A DNA stretch of 64,000 nt from Dactylis glomerata (taxonomy: Eukaryota > Streptophyta > Magnoliopsida > Poales > Poaceae): NCBI GenBank assembly GCA_007115705.1, contig QXEO01000339.1, forward strand, positions 5,180,090 to 5,244,089, in the 5' to 3' direction. The translations under genes were made by a program, and so were the position numbers. Of this stretch, positions 22,299 through 34,020 are shown one piece after another (the first letter of the stretch is position 1; each line of letters opens with the position of its first letter). The notes beneath the pieces were generated by a model that worked only from the letters and a program-made list of their open reading frames with translations, was not told where the DNA came from and searched no databases.

Positions 22299-23824
22299 TG
22301 ATATGACTCAAACGTATTTATAATTTTTGATGCTCCACGCTTGTTTTTACACCATTTGCCTTGTGTTTCGTTACACTTCGTGGCATTTTTATGCGATTTC
22401 CAGAACTAACCTACTAACAAGATGCCACAGTGCCAGTTCCCTGTTTTCTGCTGTTTTTGTGTTTCAGAAAAGCTACATAGGAAATATTCTTGGAATTGGA
22501 CGAAACAAGTTCCTGAAGTCTTATTTTTCCCGGAAGCTTCCAGAGATCCGAAGAGGCGAAGGAGAGGGGCCACAGGACGCCCTCACACTAGGCTCACGCG
22601 GCCTGCCCCTGGCCCGCACCACCTAGGTGTGAGGAGGCCTGGGGCCACTCCTGACGACGCCCCTTCGCCTATATAAAGCCTCGGGATGGAAAACCCTAAG
22701 GGAGTCGGCAATTTTCCAGAAAGAGTTCCGCAGTTCCGCCGCCGCCACCGACGAATTTCAGGGGACAGAAGTCTCTGTTCCGGCACCCTGCCGGGACGGG
22801 GAAGTGCCCCCGGAGCCATCTCCATCGCCGTCTCCATCGACCTCACCGCCATCTTCATCAACCTTGCCGTCTCCTATGATGAGGAGGGAGTAGTTCATCC
22901 CCGGGGCTAAGGGCTCTACCGGTAGCTATGTGGTTCACCTCTCTCTCCCATGACGTGATCTTTATGTGATCGTGAGCTTTGTATCATGTTGAACAAGTAG
23001 ATGTTATTATTTAGATATTATGTGTACTCTAGTGATGTTATTAAAGTAATCTATTCCTCCTGCCATGGTGTAACGGTGACAGTGCGTGCATCGTGGTGGT
23101 ACTTGGTCTAGGCTACGATTGTGATCTCTTATGGATTATGAGAATAATTATTACTATGGTAGTATTGAAGTGATCTATTCCTCCTTTCATGGTGTAATGT
23201 TGACAGTGTGTGCACCGTGTTAGTACTTGGTCTAAGTTGCAATAATATCTATCTTGAGTTGTGCTTTGATTTGGATATGTCTATGAGTGGTGTTTGTCAA
23301 GTACTTGATGAACTTTCAGGGGTGCTTCCGTAGCCACTCTTCAATGATTAGTGTTGTTCAATAGGAGAGTAATTCAGAGTACCATAGTGAAGAGAAGTTG
23401 TTTATTTGTTCAATTATGTTATATTTGTTGGGAGTGTGTCCACTAGTGAAAGTATGATCCCTAGGCCTTGTTTCCAAGCTTTGCACACCGTTTACTTGCT
23501 GTTTTGTTACTTGTTTGCTTGCAGCGATACTTATTCCATACCACATTTGCTACTCATAATCATCACTACTACTTGTATTTCACTATCTCTTCGCCGAACT
23601 AGTGCACCTATACATCTGACAAGTGTATTGGGTGTGTTGGGGACACAAGAGACTTTCTGTATCGTAATTGCAGGGTTGCTTGAGAGGGATAGCTTTGACC
23701 TCTTCCTCCCTGAGTTCGATAAACCTTGGGTGATCCACTTAAGGGAAACTTGCTGCTGCTCTACAAACCTCTGCACTTGGAGGCCCAACACTGTCTACAA
23801 GAACAGAAGCGTGTGTAGACATCA
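22299..23824 (+). repeat. 5' LTR of copy B
   Basis: Starts tgatatgactcaaacg and ends gtagacatca. TATA box tatataaag at 22670-22678. Paired with 27327-28870; the main length difference is an 18-base repeat unit (ccgtctcc-type) in the 3' copy near 27855-27885. Confidence 0.95.
22670..22678 (+). promoter_or_regulatory. TATA box in 5' LTR of copy B
   Basis: tatataaag in a GC-rich context, about 370 bases into the LTR. The same box is at 27698-27706 in the 3' LTR, and the equivalent in copy C is ctataaag at 41462-41469. Confidence 0.7.
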
Positions 23825-23834
23825 AGCTCTTTTC

Positions 23835-23851
23835 TGGCGCCGTTGCCGGGA
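23835..23851 (+). promoter_or_regulatory. Primer-binding site (tRNA-Asp), copy B
   Basis: tggcgccgttgccggga begins ten bases after the 5' LTR and complements the 3' end of plant tRNA-Asp. Confidence 0.9.
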
Positions 23852-23964
23852 AGGTAAAGTAAAAGGTACTCGCATCCTCCTGTGTGAGTGCTCGAAGTTA
23901 TTTCCTTTAGATTCTGCAATTATATCTTTTTGTTTCTTGTTTTTATTTTCACTAGTTAGGCTTA

Positions 23965-24543
23965 ATGGAAAACAACAAAAAAATTAGAGAGCTTTATAGT
24001 ATTTGTCTTGAGTTAGGACATGAAGTGTTTGAAGAGAAAATTAAAAAACCTATGGAACTTTATTTGCATGCTAATGGCAATGTTATTAGTATGAACTCTT
24101 TGAACATCATTATTGCTAATGCTATGGAAAATTCTAAGCTTGGGGAAGCTAGTTTTGATGAAAATGATCTTTTTAGTCCCCTAGCTTTGGAGGAGAAAAT
24201 TTACTTTGATGATACTTTACCTCCAATTTATGATGATTACAATGATGATTATGTTATTTTCAGTCCACCTACTTTTGAGGAGAAAATTAGTTATGATTAC
24301 AATATGCCTCCTATTTATGATGATTATGGTGATGAGAATAATTTTTCTGTTGAATTTGCTCCTACTACTATTGTTCCTGTGGTGAGTATTAATTATTTTA
24401 TGCATGTGGCTCATGATAGGGATGTTTTATGTGATAGTTATATTATTAATTCTATTCATGATGCTACTGAAAGTTATTATGAGATAGGGAAACATGGTTT
24501 GATGGATCTCAATAATATTGAGTTTCCCCTCTTTATATTGTAA
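23965..24543 (+). CDS. Small acidic cargo protein of copy B, intact
   Basis: An uninterrupted 192-residue frame from the ATG at 23965 (MENNKKIREL) to a TAA at 24541-24543. It contains CLELGHEVFEEKIKKPMEL, GEASFDENDLFSP, and an internal duplication: residues 70-95 and 99-122 both read FSP...EEKI...PPIYDDY. It is strongly acidic in the middle and ends near EFPLFIL. I do not recognise an enzyme domain. Similar frames occur in grass Sabrina-type elements as I remember them, so it is probably a conserved but uncharacterised element protein. It occupies the slot where copies A and C have different frames. No signal peptide or membrane helix is visible. Confidence 0.7.
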   Translation: MENNKKIRELYSICLELGHEVFEEKIKKPMELYLHANGNVISMNSLNIIIANAMENSKLGEASFDENDLFSPLALEEKIYFDDTLPPIYDDYNDDYVIFSPPTFEEKISYDYNMPPIYDDYGDENNFSVEFAPTTIVPVVSINYFMHVAHDRDVLCDSYIINSIHDATESYYEIGKHGLMDLNNIEFPLFIL

Positions 24544-27312
24544 TTCTTGAAGTTGTACTTGTTTTGCCTTCCTATGCTTTTTGCTTTGCGCTTTTATGAC
24601 TTGTCTCTTTACAAGACTATTTTTCATAGGAAGTGGTTTAGATTTAAATGTGTTCCATACTTGCTTTTTGATGCTCTCTATTGCTTTAAGTTCCTATATG
24701 GCGCCTTTGCCTCAAGCTCTTATATGGCGCCTACATGAGCATCTTTGCAAATTACTGCGCCTAGCTCAAAGGCGTTAAAGAAAAGCACTCTTGGGAGATA
24801 ACCCATTGTTTTATTTTCAGTACTTTTTCTTTTATTTGAGTCTTGGAAGTTATTAATACTGCAATAACCGCTCCTTATCCTTTTTATTTCGTTGTTGTGC
24901 CAAGAGAAGCCTCTAATTTGAGTGAGGTAAAGATTTGGGGATGTTGCTGTCCTGAAACTGTTTTCGGTGCTGCACCGTAAAAATTCGTATAAATTCTCTG
25001 TATATCTTTTGGACCTGCGATTTCTTGTGCATATTCCCCAGGTTATATCCAAACTTTCATTAGTTGAACACTTTTTGATTTGAGCAACAGAAAACCCCTA
25101 AAAAATTCGGCCTTTGTCAGCTGTTCTGTTTTGACAGATTTCTGCCAATATTTGTGTTTGCCACTTTATCGCTTTCTTTTGAGTTCTTTTGATCACGGAA
25201 CTTTTGGGGAGGTTGCTACAGTAGTATTTGCTATATATGTGGTGGTTTTGAGTTGAAACCTGAAGCAAAAAGGGTTGATTCTATATTATGCTTACACTAA
25301 TGTTGCTAATAGATTTGTGTTCAGTTTTGTATGAAGGAAGTTTTCAAGTGTAGGGATTGGAGAATGATGAGATGAGTTGAAGAATGGACAAAAGCTCAAG
25401 CTTGGGGATGCCCATGCAACTCCCAAGAAATATCCAAGAGGTACAAGCGTCAAAGCTTGGGGATGCCCCCGAGGCACCCCCTTCTTCATCGGCAAAAATC
25501 AGGTCACCTTTCAAGACACTATATTTTTATTGCTTCATGCACTATGTGTTTTTCTTGGAGCGTCAGTTGTTTTTAGTTTTCCCTATTAGTTTAGTTTTGT
25601 TTGCTGCAATAAATGGTTAGATTACATCATGTTTCTTTTGGAGGAGATGAACTCGTTTTTCATTTGCCAAGAACACTCCATTTTTCATTCTTACAATTTC
25701 ACCGAGTGTTCTTCTTTTTCTGCTACTGCTTTTGGTTTTCGTTTTCGCCTTGATATGGGTTCAGAACTTGTCATATCTTTTCATCAAGGTGTATTTTTTG
25801 CCTCTGATCTTTATTGGTTTTCATCAAAAGAGGTGTCTTAAAAAATTTCAAATGGTGTTGGAAAAGAGAAAAAGCTTTATGCAAAAAGTGGTACAAGAAG
25901 GAGCTTGTGTAGACTGCGGCCTAGGCTTTTGCATGTCATGCTTGATGTCTTTTTGATAGTATGCTTAGTGGTTTTGCTGTAGCATGACTTGTCTCAAATA
26001 ACTGAGATTGCTTAATGAGCCTTCGAAAAAATCATGCGTTGTTTTAATTATTTGGAAGCATTATTTTGGTTTTCTCCTTGATGCTTTATTTGGGCTGACT
26101 TGGCGCATGCTCACACATGTTAGACTCATACAAAGTCGCCAATAGCCTCTATGATCATTTAGTTTTTGACTTGTGATGCCATCTTATGCTTCTTTTAATG
26201 TTGCTTTGTCGCTCTGCATGATTATGGCCGTTATTGCTCTCTTAGTTGGTCGCTCCCAGTCTTTTGCTAGCCCTCATTTTGTACTGAGTATGAGCTCTAC
26301 TCGTGCATCCAACTCCCAAAAACCAAGTTTGCCATTGTGTCCACTATAAATTCCTATGCATGGTATTTGTAAGCCATTCCAACTAAATTTTCATGTGCTA
26401 CCTTTCAAAAAACCTTCAAACCACTTCTCGTTTTGTGACACTGTTTTTAGCTCATGGGGACGTAGTGGTCGGATTTGCTATCTTCCATATTGCTTATTCC
26501 AAAAAGAAAAAAAAAGAAAAAAAGAAAAAAAGGCACTCCTTCATGGTATGTGAATGTTGGTGGGCACCCGATGGAATCGGTTAGCCATGGTTTGAGAAAG
26601 GAAAAAAGGTGGGGAGGAGTGCCAAGCTTTATAAAAGACCACAAAAGTGCCAATCTCTCTCTCTCAAAAACTTGCTTCATTTTTGTATGGAAGATAGTAA
26701 GAACCCCATTGCCAGTCGTTGACAAAGACAACCACCTCTCAAAACCAATTTTTATCTCTCTGTTTTACAAATGAAAAGCTCTAGCACATGTTTAATCACT
26801 GCTTCCCTCTGCGAAGGGCCTTTCTTTTACTTTTATGTTGAGTCACCACCTTCTACCTTTATGCACCATTAAGAGAGCATAGTTGTCATTCTTAGTGTAA
26901 TATGCATTGTCCCAAAGTTCATTGATTGATTCATATTGTTGGTTTCATTTGTTCTTAAATTATTTGTATCTAGTCGCCCTCTTAAAAACTTGAAGGTGTC
27001 CTATGCATTTATGTTTTGCTCTCTATGAAGGACAAGCTGAAAACCATTTGTATGTTTTTCCTTATGATTTGAACACACGTTTGACTTTCATTGTTTCATT
27101 TTCATGATCTTTTGTTTGTGTTCATTTTCATGTTTATAACATGGTTGCTAAGTTCTTATTGTCAAAGATTATATCTTTCATGCCCATGTTTTAAGTTCTT
27201 ATGATCCCAGCTCACAAATGCTTACATAGATGATCAAGATTGTGTAGGTGCATGTCACCTCAAAAATTATTTCTTTTGTTATCACTTACCTACTCGAGGA
27301 CGAGCAGGAGTT
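24544..27312 (+). other. Conserved 3' non-coding tail of copy B
   Basis: About 2.8 kb with no supportable gene. From 24761 (gcgcctagctcaaaggcg) it aligns with the tails of copies A and C. It contains two exact copies of aagcttggggatgc at 25398-25411 and 25453-25466, the cccgatggaatcggttagcc motif near 26567-26586, and the shared cttccctctgcgaagggc block near 26801-26818. Confidence 0.78.
25398..25466 (+). repeat. Two internal polypurine-tract copies in copy B
   Basis: aagcttggggatgc occurs at 25398-25411 and 25453-25466, identical to the 3' polypurine tract at 27313-27326. Their position about 1.9 kb before the LTR would suit a secondary plus-strand primer. Confidence 0.75.
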
Positions 27313-27326
27313 AAGCTTGGGGATGC
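27313..27326 (+). promoter_or_regulatory. Polypurine tract of copy B
   Basis: aagcttggggatgc directly adjoins the 3' LTR start at 27327. Confidence 0.9.
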
Positions 27327-28870
27327 TGATACGTCTCAAACGTATCTATAATTTTTGATGCTCCATGCTTGTTTTTACACCATTTGCCTTGTGTTTGGTT
27401 ACACTTCGTGGCATTTTTATGCGATTTCCAGAACTAACCTACTAACAAGATGCCACAGTGCCAGTTCCCCGTTTTCTGCTGTTTTTGTGTTTCAGAAAAG
27501 CTACACAGGAAATATTCTCGGAATTGGACGAAACAAGTTCCTGAAGTCTTATTTTTCCCGGAAGCTTCCAGAGATCCGAAGAGGTGAAGGAGAGGGGCCA
27601 CAGGCCGCCCTCACACTAGGCTTGTGCGGGCTGCCCCTGGCCCGCGCCACCTAGGTGTGAGGAGGCCTGGGGCCACTCCTGACGACGCCCCTTCGCCTAT
27701 ATAAAGCCTCGGGATGGAAAACCCTAAGGGAGTCGGCAATTTTCCAGAAAGAGTTCCGCAGTTCCGCCGCCGCCACCGACGAATTTCAGGGGACAGAAGT
27801 CTCTGTTCCGGCACCCTGCCGGGATGGGGAAGTGCCCCCGGAGCCATCTCCATCAGTCTCCATCGCCGTCTCCGCCGTCTCCATCAACCTCACCGCCATC
27901 TTCATCAACCTTGCTGTCTCCTATGATGAGGAGGGAGTAGTTCATCCCCGGGGCTAAGGGCTCTACCGGTAGCTATGTGGTTCACCTCTCTCTCCCATGA
28001 TGTGATCTTTCTGTGATCGTGAGCTTTGTATCATGTTGAACAAGTAGATGTTATTATTCAGATATTATGTGTACTCTAGTGATGTTATTAAAGTAATCTA
28101 TTCCTCCTGCCATGGTGTAACGATGACAGTGCATGCATCGTGGTGGTACTTGGTCTAGGCTACGATTGTGATCTCTTATGGATTATGAGAATAATTATTA
28201 CTATGATAGTATTGAAGTGATCTATTCCTCCTTTCATGGTGTAATGTTGACAGTGTGTGCACGTGTTAGTACTTGGTCTAAGTTGCAATAATATCTATCT
28301 TGAGTTGTGCTTTGATTTGGATATCTCTATGAGTGGTGTTTGTCAAGTACTTGATGAACTTTAAGGGGTGCTTCCGTAGCCACTACGCAATGATTAGTGT
28401 TGTTCAATAGGAGAGTAATTCAGAGTACCATAGTGAAGAGAAGTTGTTTATTTGTTCAATTATGTTATATTTGTTGGGAGTGTGTCCATTAGTGAAAGTA
28501 TGATCCCTAGGCCTTGTTTCCAAGCTTTGCACACCGTTTACTTGCTGTTTTGTTACTTGTTTGCTTGCAGCGATACTTATTCCATACCACATTTGCTACT
28601 CATAATCATCACTACTACTTGTATTTCACTATCTCTTCGCCGAACTAGTGCACCTATACATCTGACAAGTGTATTGGGTGTGTTGGGGACACAAGAGACT
28701 TTCTGTATCGTGATTGCAGGGTTGCTTGAGAGGGATATCTTTGACCTCTTCCTCCCTGAGTTCGATAAACCTTGGGTGATCCACTTAAGGGAAACTTGCT
28801 GCTGCTCTACAAACCTCTGCACTTGGAGGCCCAACACTGTCTACAAGAACAGAAGCGTGTGTAGACATCA
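27327..28870 (+). repeat. 3' LTR of copy B
   Basis: Starts tgatacgtctcaaacg and ends gtagacatca, 1544 bases, followed by the target duplication AGGAG. Confidence 0.95.
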
Positions 28871-28875
28871 AGGAG

Positions 28876-29476
28876 TCACATACCGGAGAACAATTGCTCC
28901 AAATTTCAGCACCAAAGATGGGCTGAGCAAGGAGATCGAAAAATCGTGATGAAGAGCAGCAAGAACTCGGGTTTGAGCAGGAGTGTTGAGATATTTTGGG
29001 AGAGAGAGTGAAATGAAAGTGGAGAGGTAAGCGGAGGGCCAGGGGGCCCCCCTCACCATGCCATGGTGCGGCCAGGCTTGGGACGCACCCCCTTGTGGTG
29101 GGGTGGCATGGTGGGTCCCCCTGAGGTCTCCCAGGTGCCTCTCTGCCCCATTTTTGGCAATAAAATTTAAAAAGATTTTTCTAGAAGTTTTCGAGAAACT
29201 TTATTTTCGAGGATTTTTCAGAAATTGACAAGAGATTAAAAACTCAGGAAAACAAAGATGGAATGATTGCAAGAAAATCAAAACCAAGTATACAGCAGCT
29301 CTAAGATACTCTAATCATGCAACTAACAAAGGGAACGAAAATGATAAAAGTAAATATGAGTGAGGTAAGGTGAATGCGGTGAAAACAAAGTTTCATTCAT
29401 ATAAAATCACTTTGTTAACAAGGGATGTTACCAAACCAATTTTTTATGAGGCAAAACTTTGCATTTCACTATATGC
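28876..29476 (-). other. Spacer between gag and ORF1 in element G
   Basis: About 600 bases without a gene, continuous with 22078-22298 once copy B is removed. In a complete Athila element more than 3 kb of pol would lie between gag and ORF1. No reverse transcriptase, RNase H or integrase motif is visible here. Confidence 0.7.
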
Positions 29477-32112
29477 TTATGTTACCTCAACCTTGATAGG
29501 TATAGTCCCAATCATGACAATTTTATATTCTTCCTTGGGCTTTTGCTCTGAACAAATAATCTGACCAACTCTGATGGTCTCAACATTCTTGATTGAATTT
29601 AGAGCATTCTTTCTATCAATCTTCTTGGGAAAATAGACCGTGTATTTTTTGTCATTGACATTAAAAGTTACTTTTCCTTGATTGCAATTAATAACCACAC
29701 CTGCAGTGTTTAGAAAAGGTCTCCCAAGAATAATAGACATATTATCATCTTTAGGTATTTCCAACACAACAAACTCAGTTAATATCAAACAGCTATTAGC
29801 AACTTGAATAGGAACATTTTCACATATACCAATAGGAATAGTAGTAGACTTATTAGCCATTTGCAAAGATATATCAGTTGATACTAGTTTTTCCAGATCA
29901 AGTCTCTTATAAAGAGAAAAAGGCATGACACTAACTCTGGCTCCCAAATCACATAAAGTAGTTCTAACATAGTTATTTTTAATGGAACAAGGAATAGTTG
30001 GTATACCTAGATCTCCAAGATTCTCCGGCACTTTACCATCAAAAGAATAATTAGCAAGTAAAGTGGAAATTTCCTCATTAGGAATCTTCCTTTTGTTAGT
30101 AACAATATCTTTCATATACTTTGAATAAGGAGGCATTTTAATAGCTTCAGTCAAAGGAATTTGCAGAAATAAAGGTTTCATCCATTCACAAAACCTGTTG
30201 TAGTGTTCTTCTTCCTTGGATTTATGTTTCTTACCAGGAAAAGGCATTGGTTTCTGCACCCAAGGTTCTCTCTCATTACCATGCTTGTTGGCAATGAAGT
30301 CTTCTTTGGTGTACTTTGCATTCTTAGCAAGCTTGTCTAGTTCCTCTTCAACTTCATCTTTATCGGGAGCATCACCTGGTTCAGTTTCAGCATCAGAAAT
30401 AGAAACACTATTAGGATCTTTACCTGTTCCAGAAGATTCTGCAGCTGTTTTATGCTTCTTCTTCTTCTTCTTCTTGGAAGGAATATCATCACTTGAAGTG
30501 CGTTGAGAATCTTGCTCGATCCTCTTAGGATGTCCTTCAGGATATAAGGGGTCTTGAGTAGTAGCACCTCCTCTTGTGCGTATTTCACATGCTTGTTTTT
30601 CTCTTGCGCATTAACTAGCAAATCTTTTTGCACCTTGGTAAGCTGATCAATTTGAGTTTGAACCATTTGAAAATGTTTAACAAGCATCTTCACATCATTG
30701 GAGGTTCTCTCCACAATATCCTGCAACTTGTTAATAGCTCTAGAATTTTCCAACAAATGATTCTGCACTCTCTTATTAAAATTATCTTGCTTAACAATAA
30801 AATTATCGAACTCATCTAAGCATTGATCAGGAGGTTTAGAGTAAGGAATATCTCTACCATAGAAGCATTGGAGAGAGTGTACCTCAATAGTAGATGAGTG
30901 AGGGATTGGCTTACATAATTCTTCTATAGGAGGTAAATTCTTCACATCTTCAGATTTAATACCTTTTATCTTAAGAGATTTCTTGGCTTCCCTCATAACT
31001 TCATCATTTAATTCAATCATTCCTCTCTTCTTCGGTGTCGGCTCTGGAGTTGGCGCGGGTATTGGCTTAATTAGAATCCAATCATCATGATTCTGGCTTA
31101 TTTTAGCCATTAATTCTTCAGCTTCAGCTGGAGTTCTTTTCCTGAAAACACAACCAGCACAACTATCCAGATATGTCTTAGATTCATCAGTTAGTCCATT
31201 ATAAAATATATCAAGGAGTTCATTTTTAGGCAATGGCTCTTTAGGCAAAGCTCTAATTAAAGAACAAAACCTTGCCCAAGATTCAGGCAATATCTCTCAT
31301 TTTCCCTGTTCAAAGTCAAAGATTTTCTACACAGCAGCATGTTGAGCACTAGTGGGAAAATATTTCTGAAAGAAAGCATTAACCAAAGCAATAGGACTAT
31401 CAATAGATCCAGGAGAAAAAGTATTAAACCAAGTTTTAGCTGCATCTTTCAATGAGAAAGGAAAAATCTTAGCAAAAAAGTAGGTGCGAAGCTTAATATC
31501 ATCAGAAAACTAATTACTCAAAGTAGAGAGCTCATTCATATGTCCCATAGCACTTTCATTTTCAGTACCACAAAAAGGTTCTTTCTCAACAATAGATATG
31601 TAAGATAAATCTAAAGAGAAATCATAATCCTTATCTCTAATATTTATGGGAGAAGCAGCAAACTTAGCATCAGGATATAATTTATATCTAACAGCACGTC
31701 TTGCTAGAAGTTCCTTAACAACATTAGCATCACGAGTGGCATGAGCTTCAGCAATAAAATCATCGTCAAGCTCAATATAAGCGTCATCAAAATCATCACT
31801 AGGACATTCCCAAGACTCGGGTGAACTAACAGGTGTAACAGTGGTGTTTCCCATTTGCTTAGTTCTAGCAATTGTAGCATCTAAAAAGGAACCTAATGAA
31901 CCACTCTCATCAAGCATAGTAGAAGCATCATCTAAATTATCAGTGGCATTTTCAAACTCAGCAGAAGATGTAGCAGTAGCGTGTGCGTGTGGTGGTGTAA
32001 GCAACTTACTCATAACAGATGGTGAATCAAGAGCAACAGAGGTGTTCAGAGTCATACGTCTTCTTGTAGTGGATGGCACTATAGGAACTTTTCCATCACG
32101 AGGTTTACCCAT
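29477..32112 (-). pseudogene. Athila gag with retropepsin-like domain (element G), broken
   Basis: Starts at the ATG at 32112 (MGKPRDGKVPIVPSTTRRR). A long acidic N-terminal region is followed by KTWFNTFSPGSIDSP and, from 31290, ESWARFCSLIRALPKEPLP and FYNGLTDESKTYLDSCAGC, the usual Athila/Gypsy gag core. A helical region with DQCLDEFDNFIVKQDNFNKR comes next. The retropepsin-like part near 29970-29700 has the active-site version CDLGARVSVMPFSLYKRL and the later element IILGRPFLNTAGVVI. Stops interrupt the frame near 31510, 31331 and 31296, and a frameshift lies near 30570; the last frame ends at 29477. There is no zinc knuckle. It cannot make a full protein. Confidence 0.85.
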
Positions 32113-32172
32113 GATGAAAGGATTACAGCGAACAATATGAATTCCAAGTGAACTTACAAATAAAGCTATGCA

Positions 32173-32189
32173 CCTCGGCAACGGCGCCA
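32173..32189 (-). promoter_or_regulatory. Primer-binding site (tRNA-Asp), element G
   Basis: The minus strand reads tggcgccgttgccgagg eleven bases after the 5' LTR, complementary to tRNA-Asp as usual for Athila elements. Confidence 0.9.
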
Positions 32190-32200
32190 GAAAATAGTCT

Positions 32201-33599
32201 TGATGACCCACAAGTATAGGGGATCGCAACAGTCTTCAAGGGAAGTAAAGCCCAAATTTATTGATTCACAACAGTCTTCGAGGCAAAGGATATTTAAAAG
32301 CCTTAACAGATGAGTTGTCAATTCAGCTGCACCTGGAAACAGACTTGATCGCAACGGTTTATCAGTAGCAATAGTTTTATAGTGATGATAGTAGTGAAAC
32401 AGTAACAGCAGTAGTAAAATAAAAGCGGTAATAGTAGCAATAGTAAATAGTAGGATAAAATATTGTAGGCATAGGGATGGATGTACGGGCGTTGCATGGA
32501 TAAGATAATTCATGAAATCAGTGAGACATGGGCAATTGCAGATAAATAATGATAAAGCATCCCAGTATAAACAATCATAGGCATGTGTTCCGTATATAGT
32601 CGTACGTGCTCGCAATGAGAAACTTGCACGACATCTTTTGTCCTACCAACCTGTTTGCAGCAGGGCCTCAAGGGAAACTACTGGTAATTAAGATACTCCT
32701 TTTAATAAAGTACCGGAGCAAAGCATTAACACTCGGTGAACACATGTGATCCTCACATCATAGCCGTCCCCTCCGGTTATCCCAATTTCTGTCACTTTGG
32801 GGCCTCGGGTTCCAGACAACAATATATGTATACAACTTGCAGGTAAGACCATAAACAATAATTATCATAATGAAACAATAACAAGTTCAGATCTGAGATC
32901 ATGGCACTCAGGCCCAAAGTGACAAGCATTAAGCACAACAAGTTGCAACAATGTCATAAGCACTAACAATAGATACTAGGCAATATGCCCTAGCAATCTC
33001 ATAACAAATTATATGAACAATCTCATCCAATCCCTACCATCCCCTTCACCTACAATGGGAATTACTCACACATGGATGGGGGAATCATGGATGGTTGATG
33101 GAGGGACGTCGGTGATGATGGTGATGAAGATCTCCTCCAAATCCTTGTCCCGGCAGGGTGCCAGAATGGAGTTTCTGGTTCGAATCGCAGTTTCTAATGG
33201 TTGCGGCGCAGCGGAACTCTATCTGGGAAAAATGCTGAACCCCCGCTCCTTTCAGGCCAGAGGGTATATGTAGGCGGAAGGGCGGCTCGAGAGGGCGGCT
33301 GGGGTGGCCTCACCACACCCTGGCGCGGCCAGGCCTGGGCCGCGCCACCTAGGGGTATGGCGGCCTCCCAGCCCCTCTCCGTCTCGTCTTCTGGCTCCGT
33401 GGGTCTTCTGGTGAAATAGGATTTTTGCAATATTTTCTCGGATTTTTACTGAAAGTTGGATTTCTGCACAAAAACGAGACAGCAGAGCAATTCTACTAAA
33501 AACAGCGTTAGTCCGTTTTAGTTGCATTCGAAACACACAAATTAGAGGAGAAACACCAACAAAAGTGTTTGGGAAAGTAGATACGTTTTGGACGTATCA
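32201..33599 (-). repeat. 5' LTR of element G
   Basis: Minus strand from tgatacgtccaaaacg (33599) to gtgggtcatca (32201), 1399 bases, the partner of 17559-18956. It shows the same agtagtaa-type quasi-repeats near 32390-32455. Confidence 0.93.
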
Positions 33600-33604
33600 G
33601 GACC

Positions 33605-34020
33605 CCTAAAGACAGAAGACCTAAAGCGAAGGTGGAAGCGAAAGACAAGAAAGAAGCCCCTGACACCACCACCAAAAGTTGTTTAACAAGCAGAAAACAA
33701 GAACACTTGCCTGGAAACTGCACAAAGAAACGAGAAAGGTTTCCTACCGCCATAGTGGAAATCACGGAAATGAAGTAAGAGATCTCCATCCCTGGAGTTA
33801 CCCACAAAGAAGAAGAAGAAGAAGCAGGTCCATAGCAAGGTGCTATGTTCCAAATGCAAGGAGCTATGACTTTATGCATCCAAATGTCTGGAAAGATACA
33901 ACAAAGCAAACACACAAGGTAGCGTGAAGAAGGACCTCAGTATGATCACTTGTTTCTAGTGCAAGCAGAAGGGACACTATTCGAATAAATGCACAGAGAA
34001 AAGGACTCCAGGACTTTAGT
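33605..34020 (+). pseudogene. Gag-like multi-zinc-knuckle protein of element D, second part
   Basis: Continuation of the frame cut at 17558 by element G. Stops and shifts break it, but the text still shows a basic stretch (KKKKKKQVHSK), knuckle remnants (CSKCKEL, then a degraded half) and, near 33948-33996, a CCHC-like CKQKGHYSNKC. The element E copy (51513-52273, minus) has the same order of knuckles, which supports one protein with at least five zinc-binding modules. Confidence 0.65.

Larger units (their letters stand above)
22299..28870 (+). mobile_element. Sabrina-like LTR retrotransposon, copy B, non-autonomous
   Basis: Complete insertion of 6572 bases in the ORF1 leader of element G, flanked by AGGAG at 22294-22298 and 28871-28875. 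It has LTRs of 1526 and 1544 bases, a perfect tRNA-Asp primer site, one intact small frame (23965-24543), a 2.6 kb conserved tail and a polypurine tract. It encodes no gag, protease, polymerase or integrase. By hand count the LTRs differ at about 30 positions plus an 18-base indel, roughly 2 percent, so it is a fairly recent insertion and the innermost layer of this nest. Confidence 0.95.
17559..33599 (-). mobile_element. Athila-lineage Gypsy element G, pol deleted
   Basis: Complete insertion in the gag of element D, flanked by GGACC at 17554-17558 and 33600-33604. Minus-strand order: 5' LTR (33599-32201), tRNA-Asp primer site, gag with a retropepsin-like part (32112-29477), short spacer, element B inserted (22299-28870), Athila ORF1 (22077-20950), tail, polypurine tract, 3' LTR (18956-17559). 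Between the end of gag and the ORF1 leader there are only about 600 bases outside element B, with no reverse transcriptase, RNase H or integrase. The element is therefore non-autonomous by deletion. Confidence 0.92.

Noticed and set aside
23835..23851. Possible tRNA-Asp gene fragment
   Set aside because: Only the 3' end complement is present and it adjoins an LTR; it is a primer-binding site. The same holds for 4995, 32173, 42737 and 42823.
23406..23987. A 193-residue plus frame (also at 28452-28949)
   Set aside because: It is LTR sequence of copy B, present in both LTRs, and crosses the primer-binding site.
24761..26800. Small frames repeated in tails of A, B and C (for example 25732-25956) as a conserved protein
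   Set aside because: Frames start and end at different places between copies and include shifts, so DNA-level conservation explains them.
30455..30478. CTT/GAA trinucleotide run as a microsatellite of interest
   Set aside because: It encodes the lysine-rich stretch of the G gag and is an ordinary coding run; a similar run near 51810-51835 and 33808-33825 is the Lys/Arg-rich part of the D/E protein.
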